Under the pieces are notes generated by a model that was given only the letters and a program-made list of their open reading frames with translations, was not told the origin of the DNA and did not search any database. 64,000 bases of DNA from NCBI RefSeq assembly GCF_049341845.1, contig NZ_JBMPIT010000007.1, positions 62,001-126,000 of the forward strand, in the 5' to 3' direction. Position numbers and translations under genes: made by a program. The DNA is from Curtobacterium guangdongense. GTDB taxonomy: Bacteria; Actinomycetota; Actinomycetes; Actinomycetales; Microbacteriaceae. Position 1 is the stretch's first letter; the number at the start of each line of letters is the position of its first letter. Below, one piece after another: positions 35,177-43,406 of the stretch.

Positions 35177-36408
35177 TGACCGGGACCAGCACCGCGCTCG
35201 GCACGAAGACGACCGCGGCGCTCGCCGTCGAGGACCGTGCGCTCGCGCACAACTACAGCCCGCTGCCCGTCGTCATCGCGTCTGGCGACGGCGCGTGGGT
35301 GACGGACGTCGACGGCAAGCGGTACCTGGACGGTCTCGCGGCGTACTCCGCCGTGAACTTCGGGCACGGCAACGCCAGGCTGCTCGATGCCGCCCGCGCG
35401 CAGCTCGACCGCGTCACGCTGACCAGCCGCGCGTTCGTGAACGACCAGCTCGGGCCGTTCGCCGCTGGGCTCGCCGAGCTGACGGGCACCGACATGGTGC
35501 TCCCGATGAACACCGGGGCCGAGGCCGTCGAGTCAGCGATCAAGGTGTCGCGGGCCTGGGGCTACCGGGTGAAGGGCGTGCCGCAGGGCAAGGCCACGAT
35601 CATCGTCGCGTCGGGGAACTTCCACGGCCGGACGACGACGATCATCTCGTTCTCGGACGACCCCGTCGCGCACGACGACTTCGGGCCGTACACGCCGGGG
35701 TTCCGCACGGTGCCGTACGGCGACGCGTCGGCGCTGCGCGACGCGATGGACGACACCGTCGTCGCCGTGCTCGTCGAGCCGATCCAGGGTGAGGGCGGCG
35801 TGGTGATCCCGCCCGCGGACTACCTGCCGTCGGTCCGGGCGATCTGCGACGAGTTCGGCGCGCTGTTCGTCGCCGACGAGATCCAGTCGGGGCTCGGGCG
35901 GACCGGGCACACGCTCGCGGTGTCGCGTGTCGACGTCCGTCCCGACCTCATCACGCTCGGCAAGGCACTCGGCGGCGGGATCGTCCCCGTGTCCGCGGTG
36001 GTCGGCTCCCGCGACGTGCTCGGCGTCCTGCGCCCGGGTGAGCACGGCTCCACGTTCGGTGGGAACCCCCTCGCGGCGGCGGTCGGCTCCGAGGTCGTCG
36101 CGATGCTGGGCGAGGGCACGTTCCAGCAGCGGGCGCTCGCCGGCGAGCCGGTCCTCCGTGGGCTGCTCGACGACCTGGTCGGCAAGGGGGTCGTGACGCA
36201 CCGCGTCGCCGGGCTCTGGGCGGGCATCGACATCGACCCGGCACTCGGCACCGGCAAGGAGATCGCGACGGCGATGGCCGAGCGCGGGGTGCTCGTCAAG
36301 GACACCCACGGGTCGACGATCCGCTTCGCGCCGCCGCTCGTCGTGACCGACGACGAGATCGCCACCGCGATCGGGGCCCTGGAGTCGGTCCTGCGCGACC
36401 GCAGCTGA
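35176..36408 (+). CDS. rocD: Ornithine aminotransferase
   Basis: 410 residues. Class III PLP aminotransferase; the PLP lysine is in LITLGKALGGGIVPVSAVV, and FHGRTTTIISFSDD and VEPIQGEGGVVIPP are typical of ornithine-oxoacid aminotransferase. It makes glutamate-5-semialdehyde from ornithine, which PutA (in this window) can oxidise to glutamate. Translation is coupled to ddaH (TGATG). A hairpin terminator follows. Confidence 0.93.
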   Translation: MTGTSTALGTKTTAALAVEDRALAHNYSPLPVVIASGDGAWVTDVDGKRYLDGLAAYSAVNFGHGNARLLDAARAQLDRVTLTSRAFVNDQLGPFAAGLAELTGTDMVLPMNTGAEAVESAIKVSRAWGYRVKGVPQGKATIIVASGNFHGRTTTIISFSDDPVAHDDFGPYTPGFRTVPYGDASALRDAMDDTVVAVLVEPIQGEGGVVIPPADYLPSVRAICDEFGALFVADEIQSGLGRTGHTLAVSRVDVRPDLITLGKALGGGIVPVSAVVGSRDVLGVLRPGEHGSTFGGNPLAAAVGSEVVAMLGEGTFQQRALAGEPVLRGLLDDLVGKGVVTHRVAGLWAGIDIDPALGTGKEIATAMAERGVLVKDTHGSTIRFAPPLVVTDDEIATAIGALESVLRDRS

Positions 36409-36417
36409 CCTGCCGGA

Positions 36418-36446
36418 CCCGCACCGAGCCTCCCGGCCGGTGCGGG
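36418..36446 (+). terminator. Hairpin terminator after rocD
   Basis: A 9-bp perfect stem CCCGCACCG/CGGTGCGGG with an 11-nt loop, between the convergent rocD and SDR genes. The loop contains one copy of the dispersed motif CCGAGCCTCCCGG. Confidence 0.6.
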
Positions 36447-36453
36447 CCCGCGG

Positions 36454-37452
36454 TCAGACCGCCCAGCGCTCCGCGAGCTCGTCCATCAGCGCGTCGAGTC
36501 GCTCGTCGACGACCTGGGCTTCCGGGTGTGCCTCGAACCAGGCGAGCACCTCGCGAGCGCCCTGCCGGTACGTCGTGCGCGGGCGGTACCAGGGCACGAG
36601 CCCGCGGATCTTGCTGTTGTCGAACACCGAGCTGTTCGCCTTGTCGCCGAGCAGTGCTGCACCCCATTCGGCATCAGCTGCGGCAATGGCGTCGGCCGGC
36701 ACGTGCACGATCTTCAGGTCGTCGACCCCGGCCGCGTCGGCGATCGTCCGTGCGATGGCGTTCCACGTCGGTGCCTCGTCGCTCGTGATCGTGAACGCCT
36801 CGCCGATCGACTCGTCGCGGTCCAGCAGGCCGGTGAACCCGACGGCGAAGTCGCGGCTGTGCGTCAGCGTCCAGAGCGAGCTGCCGTCGCCCGTGATGAT
36901 GATCGGCTTGCCGGCGCGCATCCTTGCAACAGCGGTCCATCCGCCGGTGAGGGGGAGCTTCGTCGCGTCGTAGGTGTGCGACGGCCGGACGATCGTCACC
37001 GGGAAGTCCTGCTCGCGGTACGCCGTCATGAGCAGTTCCTCGCAGGCGATCTTGTCGCGGGAGTACTGCCAGTACGGGTTCTTCAGCGGCGTCGACTCGG
37101 TGATCGGCAGGTGCGTCGCCGGGGTCTGGTACGCCGAGGCCGAGCTGATGAAGACGTACTGGTTCGTGCGGCCGGCGAAGAAGTCGATGTCGGCCTGCAC
37201 CTGGTCCGGCGTGAAGGCGATCCAGTTGACGACGGCGTCGAAGTGCCGATCGCCGAGGGCCTCCGCCAGCGCCGCCCGGTCGGACACGTCGGCGCGGAGC
37301 CGGGTGACGGTGTCGGGCAGCGGCCGCGCGTCGGTGGTGCCGCGGTTCAGCACCGTGACATCGATGCCCTGCGACACCGCCTCGTGCACGCATGCGGCAC
37401 TGATGACGCCACTTCCGCCGATGAACAGGACACTCGCTCCGTTGCTGGTCAT
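36454..37452 (-). CDS. NAD-dependent epimerase/dehydratase (extended SDR)
   Basis: 332 residues. The N-terminal nucleotide motif is SVLFIGGSGVISAACVHEAV, an atypical GGxGxI form. The active-site region FISSASAYQ … YWQYSRDKIACEELL has the Tyr-x3-Lys-like arrangement shifted to YSRDK. It resembles the NAD-dependent epimerase group near CSP41 or sugar-nucleotide reductases. Substrate unknown. Single-gene unit convergent with rocD. Confidence 0.82.
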   Translation of the reverse strand: MTSNGASVLFIGGSGVISAACVHEAVSQGIDVTVLNRGTTDARPLPDTVTRLRADVSDRAALAEALGDRHFDAVVNWIAFTPDQVQADIDFFAGRTNQYVFISSASAYQTPATHLPITESTPLKNPYWQYSRDKIACEELLMTAYREQDFPVTIVRPSHTYDATKLPLTGGWTAVARMRAGKPIIITGDGSSLWTLTHSRDFAVGFTGLLDRDESIGEAFTITSDEAPTWNAIARTIADAAGVDDLKIVHVPADAIAAADAEWGAALLGDKANSSVFDNSKIRGLVPWYRPRTTYRQGAREVLAWFEAHPEAQVVDERLDALMDELAERWAV

Positions 37453-37509
37453 GGGTCCACGAAACCACGTCGCGTGCGCGGCGCCGCGCAGCTTCGGCCA
37501 CGGAGCGCC

Positions 37510-38160
37510 TCATCGGGGTCGGGCAGCGAGGACCGTGGGGAGGTCGGACACCCGGAGCGCCCACGTGCCGGCTTCCGGGCTGACCCACCGCAGGAGCTCG
37601 ATCGCCAGCTCGTGGTCTCGGCTGAGGTTTCGAGCGTGGATCGGTTCATGGTGGGCGGCGCGGTTGCGGACGAAGTGGAGTTGTTGCAGCCGACGGGCGA
37701 CTTCCGCCCGTCGGACGCGCAGGTCTCGTGGCCCGTGCGGGAAGGCACGGTGCAGCCCCGGAACCCAGAGCGCCGTGTGGTAGCGAGACTCGACGAGGTA
37801 CCGCCAGAAGCCGAAGGTCAGCTCCGCGATCACACGGCCGTGTACTTCCGCTCGTCGGCCGTTGCGGGTGGCGCGGGAGCGGGCCTTGTCGAGGTCCGCG
37901 GTCCCCTGGCGATCGAGCGCGACGAGGTCGAACCAATCTCTCGATCGACCCCGTCGGGACGCCCACGCGCTCAGCTCGCGGTCGATGGCGTTCCGGGTGA
38001 CGACCTCGACCAATCCGGTGAGCACGAGGACGCTCGCCGCGGCGCGCAGGTTCCACTCGTAGAGCTTCACCGCACTCGAAAGCGTCTTCGTGCACTGGCG
38101 ATAGGAACGCAATCGCTGGGCGGTCAGCAGCGTAGTGACGTGTTCGAACTCTGCTGGCAT
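37510..38160 (-). CDS. Abi_2 (AbiF/AbiD-type) HEPN protein, putative abortive-infection effector
   Basis: 216 residues from ATG 38160. The C-terminal motif RNRAAHHEPI has the HEPN RNase signature R-x4-H, embedded in the Abi_2 pattern (FGFWRYLVESRYHTALWVPGLHRAF … RLQQLHFVRNRAAHHEPI … WVSPEAGTWAL). HEPN proteins of this class are RNases or tRNA-targeting toxins in phage defence. Early codons (CCA, GCA, ACT, TTG, TAT) are unlike the neighbours and suggest acquisition by transfer. A multi-stem leader lies directly upstream on the same strand (38190-38268). Confidence 0.85.
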   Translation of the reverse strand: MPAEFEHVTTLLTAQRLRSYRQCTKTLSSAVKLYEWNLRAAASVLVLTGLVEVVTRNAIDRELSAWASRRGRSRDWFDLVALDRQGTADLDKARSRATRNGRRAEVHGRVIAELTFGFWRYLVESRYHTALWVPGLHRAFPHGPRDLRVRRAEVARRLQQLHFVRNRAAHHEPIHARNLSRDHELAIELLRWVSPEAGTWALRVSDLPTVLAARPR

Positions 38161-38189
38161 CGCTCCTCGCCGTCGGTGTAAGGTACTTC

Positions 38190-38268
38190 CTGAAGACCCC
38201 GGAACGATCCCTGGCTCAGGCCACATCGCCGGGGTTTCGTCTTTTGCTCCGAGCAACTGGTACTTCAG
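38190..38268 (-). ncRNA. Candidate structured RNA upstream of the Abi_2/HEPN gene
   Basis: On the minus strand an outer stem CTGAAG/CTTCAG (38263-38268 with 38190-38195) encloses two hairpins. One is TGCT-CGG-AGCA (38246-38256). The other is a long one with CCCCGG/CCGGGG (38197-38202 with 38229-38234), CGAT/ATCG (38205-38208 with 38225-38228) and TGGC/GCCA (38212-38215 with 38220-38223, 4-nt loop). Direct repeats GGTACTTC (38182-38189, 38259-38266) overlap the base of the outer stem. No T-run, so not a simple terminator. Confidence 0.5.
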
Positions 38269-38369
38269 CGTACAGTTCGTCAGGTAGTGCATCCACGAGC
38301 GCACGTGACCGGGGGACTAGCGTCACGACCGAGCCGCATCGACGCGGCCACGACAGGAGTGACACGCAC

Positions 38370-39380
38370 ATGGAGTACCGCTACCTCGGCAACTCGGGCC
38401 TCAAGGTCTCCGAGATCACCTACGGCAACTGGCTGACCCACGCGTCCCAGGTCGAGAACGACGCGGCCATCGCCTGCGTCCGGGCAGCGCTCGACGTCGG
38501 CATCTCGACGTTCGACACCGCCGACGTGTACGCCAACACCGGCGCCGAGACCGTCCTCGGCGAGGCACTCAAGGGCGAGCGTCGGCAGTCGCTCGAGATC
38601 GCCACGAAGGTCTTCGGGCCGACCGGACCCAAGCAGCACAACGACACCGGGCTGTCACGGAAGCACATCCTCGAGTCGATCGACGGCTCGCTCGGTCGCC
38701 TGCAGACGGACTACGTCGACCTGTACCAGGCGCACCGCTTCGACTACGAGACCCCGCTCGAGGAGACGATGCAGGCGTTCGCCGACGTCGTCCGGCAGGG
38801 CAAGGTGCTCTACGTCGGTGTCTCCGAGTGGACCGCAGAACAGCTGCGGGCGGGTGCAGCGCTGGCCAAGGAGCTCGGCTTCCAGCTCATCTCGAACCAG
38901 CCGCAGTACTCGGCGCTCTGGCGGGTCATCGAGAGTGAGGTCGTCCCGACCTCCAAGGAGCTCGGTATCTCGCAGATCGTCTGGTCGCCGATCGCGCAGG
39001 GCGTGCTCACCGGCAAGTACAAGCCGGGTCAGCCGCTGCCAGAGGGCTCACGTGCCACCGACGACAAGGGCGGCGCGGACATGATCAAGCGGTTCATGCG
39101 CGACGACGTGCTGTCGTCCGTGCAGGAGCTCGACCCCATCGCGAAGGAGCTCGACCTGTCCATGGCGCAGCTCGCGGTTGCGTGGGTGCTGCAGAACGAG
39201 AACGTCGCGTCGGCGATCATCGGCGCATCGCGTCCGGAGCAGGTGCAGGACAACGCCGGCGCCGCTGGTGTCACGATCCCGGCCGAGCTGCTCTCGCGGA
39301 TCGACGAGGTCTTGGGCGGCGTCGTCGAGCGGGACCCGGCGAAGACGAACGACAGCTCGCCGAAGACCCGAGAGGCCTGA
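38370..39380 (+). CDS. Aldo/keto reductase (potassium-channel beta subunit-like)
   Basis: 336 residues. Motifs are MEYRYLGNSGLKVSEITYGNW, the catalytic Tyr in FDTADVYANTGAETVLGEAL, and VDLYQAHRFD. The NADPH segment IVWSPIAQGVLTGKY and GASRPEQVQDNAG are as in AKR6/YghZ-type enzymes. A soluble NADPH-dependent carbonyl reductase of unknown substrate. The last coding bases and stop are duplicated just downstream (39368 and 39392). Confidence 0.93.
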   Translation: MEYRYLGNSGLKVSEITYGNWLTHASQVENDAAIACVRAALDVGISTFDTADVYANTGAETVLGEALKGERRQSLEIATKVFGPTGPKQHNDTGLSRKHILESIDGSLGRLQTDYVDLYQAHRFDYETPLEETMQAFADVVRQGKVLYVGVSEWTAEQLRAGAALAKELGFQLISNQPQYSALWRVIESEVVPTSKELGISQIVWSPIAQGVLTGKYKPGQPLPEGSRATDDKGGADMIKRFMRDDVLSSVQELDPIAKELDLSMAQLAVAWVLQNENVASAIIGASRPEQVQDNAGAAGVTIPAELLSRIDEVLGGVVERDPAKTNDSSPKTREA

Positions 39381-39409
39381 ACGCCAAAGGCCCGAGAGGC
39401 CTGAACGGC

Positions 39410-39441
39410 GAAAGGCCCCTCACTCGCGTGAGGGGCCTTTC
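39410..39441. terminator. Strong bidirectional hairpin terminator
   Basis: A 14-bp perfect stem (GAAAGGCCCCTCAC / GTGAGGGGCCTTTC) with loop TCGC. A-run on the left and T-run on the right make it work for the reductase gene (+) and the tRNA operon (-). Confidence 0.9.
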
Positions 39442-39445
39442 ACCG

Positions 39446-39518
39446 TGGCTGGACACGGCATCGATCCGTGGACCTTTCGATTTTCAGTCGAACGCTCTAC
39501 CAACTGAGCTATCCAGCC
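39446..39518 (-). tRNA. tRNA-Phe (GAA)
   Basis: 73 nt with a full cloverleaf: 5' GGCTGGA pairs with the 3' TCCAGCC, D-arm AGCTCAGTTGGTAGAGC, anticodon loop CTGAAAA with TTCGA/TCGAA stem. No encoded CCA. Confidence 0.93.
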
Positions 39519-39519
39519 G

Positions 39520-39596
39520 TGGCGACCCTGACGGGACTTGAACCCGCGACCTCCGCCGTGACAGGGCGGCACGCTAACCAGCTGCGCTACAGGGCC
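39520..39596 (-). tRNA. tRNA-Asp (GTC)
   Basis: Acceptor GGCCCTG pairs with CAGGGTC, anticodon loop CTGTCAC in a CCGCC/GGCGG stem, T-arm GCGGGTTCAAGTCCCGT, and encoded CCA at the 3' end (39520-39522). Confidence 0.95.
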
Positions 39597-39661
39597 ATGT
39601 TGTGTTGTGTCTTGCTGTTCCGGTGTTGCTCTGCACTACGTTACTTGCTCACTCCGGAGAG

Positions 39662-39734
39662 TGACCCCAACGGGATTCGAACCCGTGCTGCCGCCGTGAA
39701 AGGGCGGTGTCCTAGGCCACTAAACGATAGGGCC
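39662..39734 (-). tRNA. tRNA-Glu (TTC)
   Basis: 73 nt: acceptor GGCCCTA, anticodon loop CTTTCAC, T-arm ACGGGTTCGAATCCCGT. Probably the first gene of the Glu-Asp-Phe tRNA operon on this strand. Confidence 0.95.
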
Positions 39735-40057
39735 GCAAGCAGTGCATCGCGCTACCGATGGACAAGCATACGGATGCCCCGCCCCGATGACAAATCGGGG
39801 CCCCGGACCCGCGTCCGCTCGGCGTGTCGCGGGTCTCCGTACACATGCCGCAGCTTCACTCACCGTGGAGCAGACTGCTCCGATCGTGGGAGAGACTCCT
39901 GGCGATCCTGTGCCGTCGATGGTCGAGTGCGACCATCGTCGCTGGCCCGTGCCCCTCATCCGAGGGGCTGCATCGGGCCGGCACCTGTTGTTACTGTTGC
40001 GTTTGTTAACAGTGTTACGTGCGTGAGCCTTGCCGCGCTGTTACGAAATCGAGATAC
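39735..40057. promoter_or_regulatory. Intergenic region with hairpins and GTTAC motifs before the M23 gene
   Basis: No protein gene. Two perfect hairpins: GGAGCA/TGCTCC (39867-39881) and CGATGGTCG/CGACCATCG (39917-39938, 4-nt loop). Nearer the gene are GTTAC-type motifs: GTTAC 39990-39994, GTTAAC 40005-40010, TGTTACG 40013-40019 and 40039-40045. The region must hold the tRNA promoter and the M23 promoter. The repeats could bind a cell-wall regulator such as MtrA (inference). Confidence 0.4.
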
Positions 40058-41344
40058 ATGTCGACCTCACCTTCGCAGTCCCTCAGCTACCGCCGCCGCC
40101 TCGTCGCCGCAGCGGTCGCCGTCGTGCTCACCGCCGGGACCATCGCCGCGATCACCCCCGTCGACAGCGCCTCGGCGGCGAGCTATCCGAGTTGGAGCGA
40201 CGTGCAGGCGGCCAAGGCGTCGCAGGCCGCGCAGCAGGAGAAGGTCACCGAGATCAAGGGCCTGATCTCGAACCTCAAGGACGACGCCGCGGCGAAGCAG
40301 AAGTCGGCCGACGCCGCCGGCACCGCGTACCAGACGGCGCAGACGAAGTACGACGAGGCCACGCTCCAGCAGCAGAAGCTGCAGACCCAGGCGGACGAGG
40401 CCGAGATGACCGCGGCCCAGTCGGAGCAGCAGGCGGGTCAGCTCGCGGCACAGCTCGGCCGGGCCAGCGCGAACGACGTCACGACGGACCTCCTGACGCA
40501 CCCGACCGACTCGAAGGACTACCTCTACGAGCTCGGCGCCATGTCGAAGCTCAGCGAGCAGGCCGACGGCATCTACTCCCAGGCGACGCAGGACCGGGGC
40601 ACGGCACAGGCCCTCGCGGACAAGTCGGACGTCGCGAAGAAGGCGCTCGGTGACCTGGCCGACGCCGCGCAGCAGAAGATGCAGGCCGCACAGTCCGCAG
40701 CGGACGCCGCCGAGAAGGCCGTCGACGCGCAGAACAGCAACCAGGCACGGCTCGAAGCGCAGCTCACCCTGCTGACTTCGAACGCGTCCGACGTCGAGGC
40801 GAAGTACAACAAGGGCGTCCAGGTCGAGAAGGCCCGCCAGGCGAAGCTCGCGAAGGAGCGCGCCGAGGCTGCGGCACGTGCGGCCGCACAAGCGCCTGCG
40901 GCGAGCGGTGGCACTGGCGGCGGCGCAGCGAACGCGTCCGGCTGGGTCCGTCCGAGTGCGGGGTACCAGACGAGCCCGTACGGCTACCGCATCGACCCGT
41001 ACACCGGAGCGCACGCGCTGCACGCCGGCGTCGACCTGGCACCCGCTTGCTACTCACCGATCTACGCGGCCCACGACGGCACCGTGACCTTCGCGGGCAA
41101 CGGCGGCGGCTACGGCAACGAGGTCGTGCTCGACAACGGCGGCGGCATCTCCACCGCCTACGGGCACATCGTCAACGGCGGGATCATGGTCGCGAGCGGC
41201 CAGCACGTCTCCGCCGGGCAGCAGATCGCCCAGGTCGGTTCGACCGGCTGGTCGACCGGGTGCCACCTCCACTTCGAGACCCGGGTGAACGGCGCCGCCG
41301 TGGACCCGGTCCCCTTCATGGCAGCGCGGGGGATCTCGGTATGA
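40058..41344 (+). CDS. Secreted M23 peptidase with coiled-coil N-terminus
   Basis: 428 residues. Signal peptide (LVAAAVAVVLTAGTIAAITPVDSASA), then about 230 residues of Ala/Gln/Lys-rich coiled coil beginning SWSDVQAAKASQAAQQ, a Gly/Ala linker, and a C-terminal M23 (LytM) domain. The zinc ligands are seen in HAGVDLA and HLHFET; YGHIV follows the usual pattern. It should cut peptidoglycan cross-bridges outside the cell; the coiled coil may dock to FtsEX-like partners. The next gene has a related N-terminus. Confidence 0.93.
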   Translation: MSTSPSQSLSYRRRLVAAAVAVVLTAGTIAAITPVDSASAASYPSWSDVQAAKASQAAQQEKVTEIKGLISNLKDDAAAKQKSADAAGTAYQTAQTKYDEATLQQQKLQTQADEAEMTAAQSEQQAGQLAAQLGRASANDVTTDLLTHPTDSKDYLYELGAMSKLSEQADGIYSQATQDRGTAQALADKSDVAKKALGDLADAAQQKMQAAQSAADAAEKAVDAQNSNQARLEAQLTLLTSNASDVEAKYNKGVQVEKARQAKLAKERAEAAARAAAQAPAASGGTGGGAANASGWVRPSAGYQTSPYGYRIDPYTGAHALHAGVDLAPACYSPIYAAHDGTVTFAGNGGGYGNEVVLDNGGGISTAYGHIVNGGIMVASGQHVSAGQQIAQVGSTGWSTGCHLHFETRVNGAAVDPVPFMAARGISV

Positions 41345-41376
41345 CCGTGTGCGCGCCCGAGAGGCCCTGACACCAC

Positions 41377-42768
41377 ATGAAGAAGCCTGCACGTTCCCTC
41401 GCCTGCGGGATCGCGACCGTCTCCTTGCTCGGCATCGGGCTCTCGGTCACGATCGCCGGACCGGCCGAGGCCGCACCCAAGGCCCCATCGTGGGCGGACG
41501 TGCAGGCGGCGAAGGCCGACCAGGCCGAGACGCAGCAGACGGTCGACGAGCTCGCCTCGCGTCTGTCCTCGCTGCAGGACTCGGCGGACCAGGCCGGGAT
41601 CGTGGTGCAGCAAGCCGGCCAGACGTACGCACTCGCGGCGTCGGAGCAGCAGGAGGCGCAGTCGACGCTCGACGACCTCAGCGCGCAGGCCAAGCGGGCG
41701 AAGTCGAAGGCGGACGACTCCGCGTCGCAGGTCGCGGCACTCGTGGTCGAGCTCTCGCGCACCGGCGGCGGTGACCTGTCCACGAGCATGCTCGTCGATG
41801 CCTCGGACGCGAAGGACCTGCTCTACCAAGTCGGCACGATGTCGCACCTGTCCGAGCGCTCGGCGACCGTGCTGGCGCAGGCGAAGGCCGACCAGCGGAC
41901 GGTCGACTCCCTCGCCGCGCAGAAGTCCCAGGCGACGAAGGCGCTCGCGAAGGCGACCGACGCCACGAAGTCCGCCCTCGACGCGGCCAACGACACCGCG
42001 GCGTCCGCGAACGCGAAGCTCGACGAGGCGCAGAGCCAGCAGAACGAGGTGCTCGAGCAGCTCGCATTCCTCAAGGGCACCACCGTCGCGACCGAGAGCG
42101 CGTACTACACCGAGCAGCGCGCGAAGCAGGCCGAGGCACAGCTGGCGGCGCAGACCAGCCCCGCGACGAGCCCGAACACCGGTTCGAACACCGGGACGAC
42201 GAGCCCCGGGGCATCCACCCCGAGCAACCCCGGTTCGTCGAACCCGGCGCCCTCCCAGCCGAACAACCCGGCGCCGTCCCAGCCGAACAACCCGGCGCCG
42301 TCGAAGCCGAGCAACCCGGCACCGAGCAACCCGGCGCCCAGCAACCCCGCCCCGAGCAACCCCGCCCCGTCACCGTCGAAGGCCGCCGGCGCGATCGCCT
42401 ACGCCCGCGGCCAGCTCGGCAAGCCGTACGTCCTGGGCGGCGCCGGCCCGAACACCTGGGACTGCTCCGGCCTCGTGATGATGGCCTACAACTCGCAGGG
42501 CATCGCGACCGGTGGCCACAACGTCGTCTGGCAGTACAACTACTTCGGCTCGATCGGCCGACTCGTCCCGCTCTCGCAGCGGCAGCCGGGCGACATCCTG
42601 TTCTACTCGCGGAACGGCACCGCCTCCGGCGGGTACCACGACTCGATCTACACCGGCGGCGGCATGATGGTCGAGGCCGCGAACCCGAACGTCGGCGTGG
42701 TGGAGCGAGCGATCTGGCTCCCGAACCAGCTGCTGCCGTACGTCGCCCGTCCGAGCGGTTCCCTGTAG
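41377..42768 (+). CDS. Secreted NlpC/P60 endopeptidase with coiled-coil N-terminus
   Basis: 463 residues. Signal peptide ending in PAEAA, a coiled coil whose start (SWADVQAAKADQAETQQ) parallels the M23 gene, then a long Pro/Asn/Ser linker of PSxPxNPA-type repeats (about 282-332). The C-terminal NlpC/P60 domain has the catalytic Cys in WDCSGLVM and His in GYHDSIYTGGG. It resembles RipA-type cell-separation hydrolases. The two hydrolases are tandem paralogues in their N-terminal halves and probably share regulation. Confidence 0.94.
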   Translation: MKKPARSLACGIATVSLLGIGLSVTIAGPAEAAPKAPSWADVQAAKADQAETQQTVDELASRLSSLQDSADQAGIVVQQAGQTYALAASEQQEAQSTLDDLSAQAKRAKSKADDSASQVAALVVELSRTGGGDLSTSMLVDASDAKDLLYQVGTMSHLSERSATVLAQAKADQRTVDSLAAQKSQATKALAKATDATKSALDAANDTAASANAKLDEAQSQQNEVLEQLAFLKGTTVATESAYYTEQRAKQAEAQLAAQTSPATSPNTGSNTGTTSPGASTPSNPGSSNPAPSQPNNPAPSQPNNPAPSKPSNPAPSNPAPSNPAPSNPAPSPSKAAGAIAYARGQLGKPYVLGGAGPNTWDCSGLVMMAYNSQGIATGGHNVVWQYNYFGSIGRLVPLSQRQPGDILFYSRNGTASGGYHDSIYTGGGMMVEAANPNVGVVERAIWLPNQLLPYVARPSGSL

Positions 42769-42773
42769 CAACG

Positions 42774-42814
42774 AGAACGGCGCCCGCCTCCGTCAGGAGA
42801 GCGGGCGCCGTTCT
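42774..42814. terminator. Hairpin terminator between the NlpC/P60 gene and ppa
   Basis: A 14-bp perfect stem AGAACGGCGCCCGC / GCGGGCGCCGTTCT with a 13-nt loop. It serves the convergent hydrolase and pyrophosphatase genes. Confidence 0.85.
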
Positions 42815-42850
42815 GCGTCCAGAGGACTCAGTGCGAGTCGGGACGGACCG

Positions 42851-43342
42851 TCAGTGCGAGCCGGGCACGTAGGCGGCCTGGCCGGCCGTCACGATCGCCT
42901 CGGCCTCGGCGGCGTCGCCCCAGCCCTCGGCCTTGACCCACTTGTTCGGCTCGAGGTCCTTGTAGCGCTCGAAGAAGTGCGCGATCTCGGCCTTCGTCTG
43001 CTCGTCGACGTCCGAGATGTCCTGGATGTGCGCCCACCGCGGGTCCTTCGCGGGGACCACGAGGACCTTCGCGTCGTTGCCGGCCTCGTCGCTCATCTTG
43101 AAGACGCCGACCGGGCGGACCTTCACGCCGACGCCGGGGAAGGTCGGGTACTCGAGCAGCAGCAGCGCGTCCACGGGGTCACCGTCGTCCGCGAGGGTCT
43201 TCTCGAAGAAGCCGTAGTCCGTCGGGTAGACGAACGACGTGAACAGGACGCGGTCGAGGTACACGCGACCGGTCTCGTGGTCCACCTCGTACTTGTTGCG
43301 GCTGCCCTTGGGGATCTCGACGACGACGTCGTACGCGGCCAT
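42851..43342 (-). CDS. ppa: Inorganic pyrophosphatase
   Basis: 163 residues. Family I enzyme that hydrolyses pyrophosphate to drive biosynthesis. EIPKGSRNKYEVDHETG and the signature DDGDPVDALLLLEYPTFPG with its metal-binding aspartates are intact. Divergent from tilS with 64 bp between starts. Confidence 0.97.
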   Translation of the reverse strand: MAAYDVVVEIPKGSRNKYEVDHETGRVYLDRVLFTSFVYPTDYGFFEKTLADDGDPVDALLLLEYPTFPGVGVKVRPVGVFKMSDEAGNDAKVLVVPAKDPRWAHIQDISDVDEQTKAEIAHFFERYKDLEPNKWVKAEGWGDAAEAEAIVTAGQAAYVPGSH

Positions 43343-43406
43343 GTGTGCACTCCTGGTTTGTCGATGGGTCTGTCGGAGGTTCCGAAAGCGCGGCTAACGT
43401 TACCGG

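Noticed and set aside
39446..39734. tRNA cluster as an integration site of the Abi region
   Set aside because: No integrase, no direct repeat of a tRNA 3' end found near 36.4-38.4 kb.
39735..40057. c-di-AMP (ydaO) riboswitch before the M23 gene
   Set aside because: Expected by gene context, but I could not find the conserved core sequences; a covariance-model search would settle it.
42243..42369. Possible CRISPR-like repeats
   Set aside because: They are short coding repeats for the Pro/Asn/Ser linker of the NlpC/P60 protein; no spacers.
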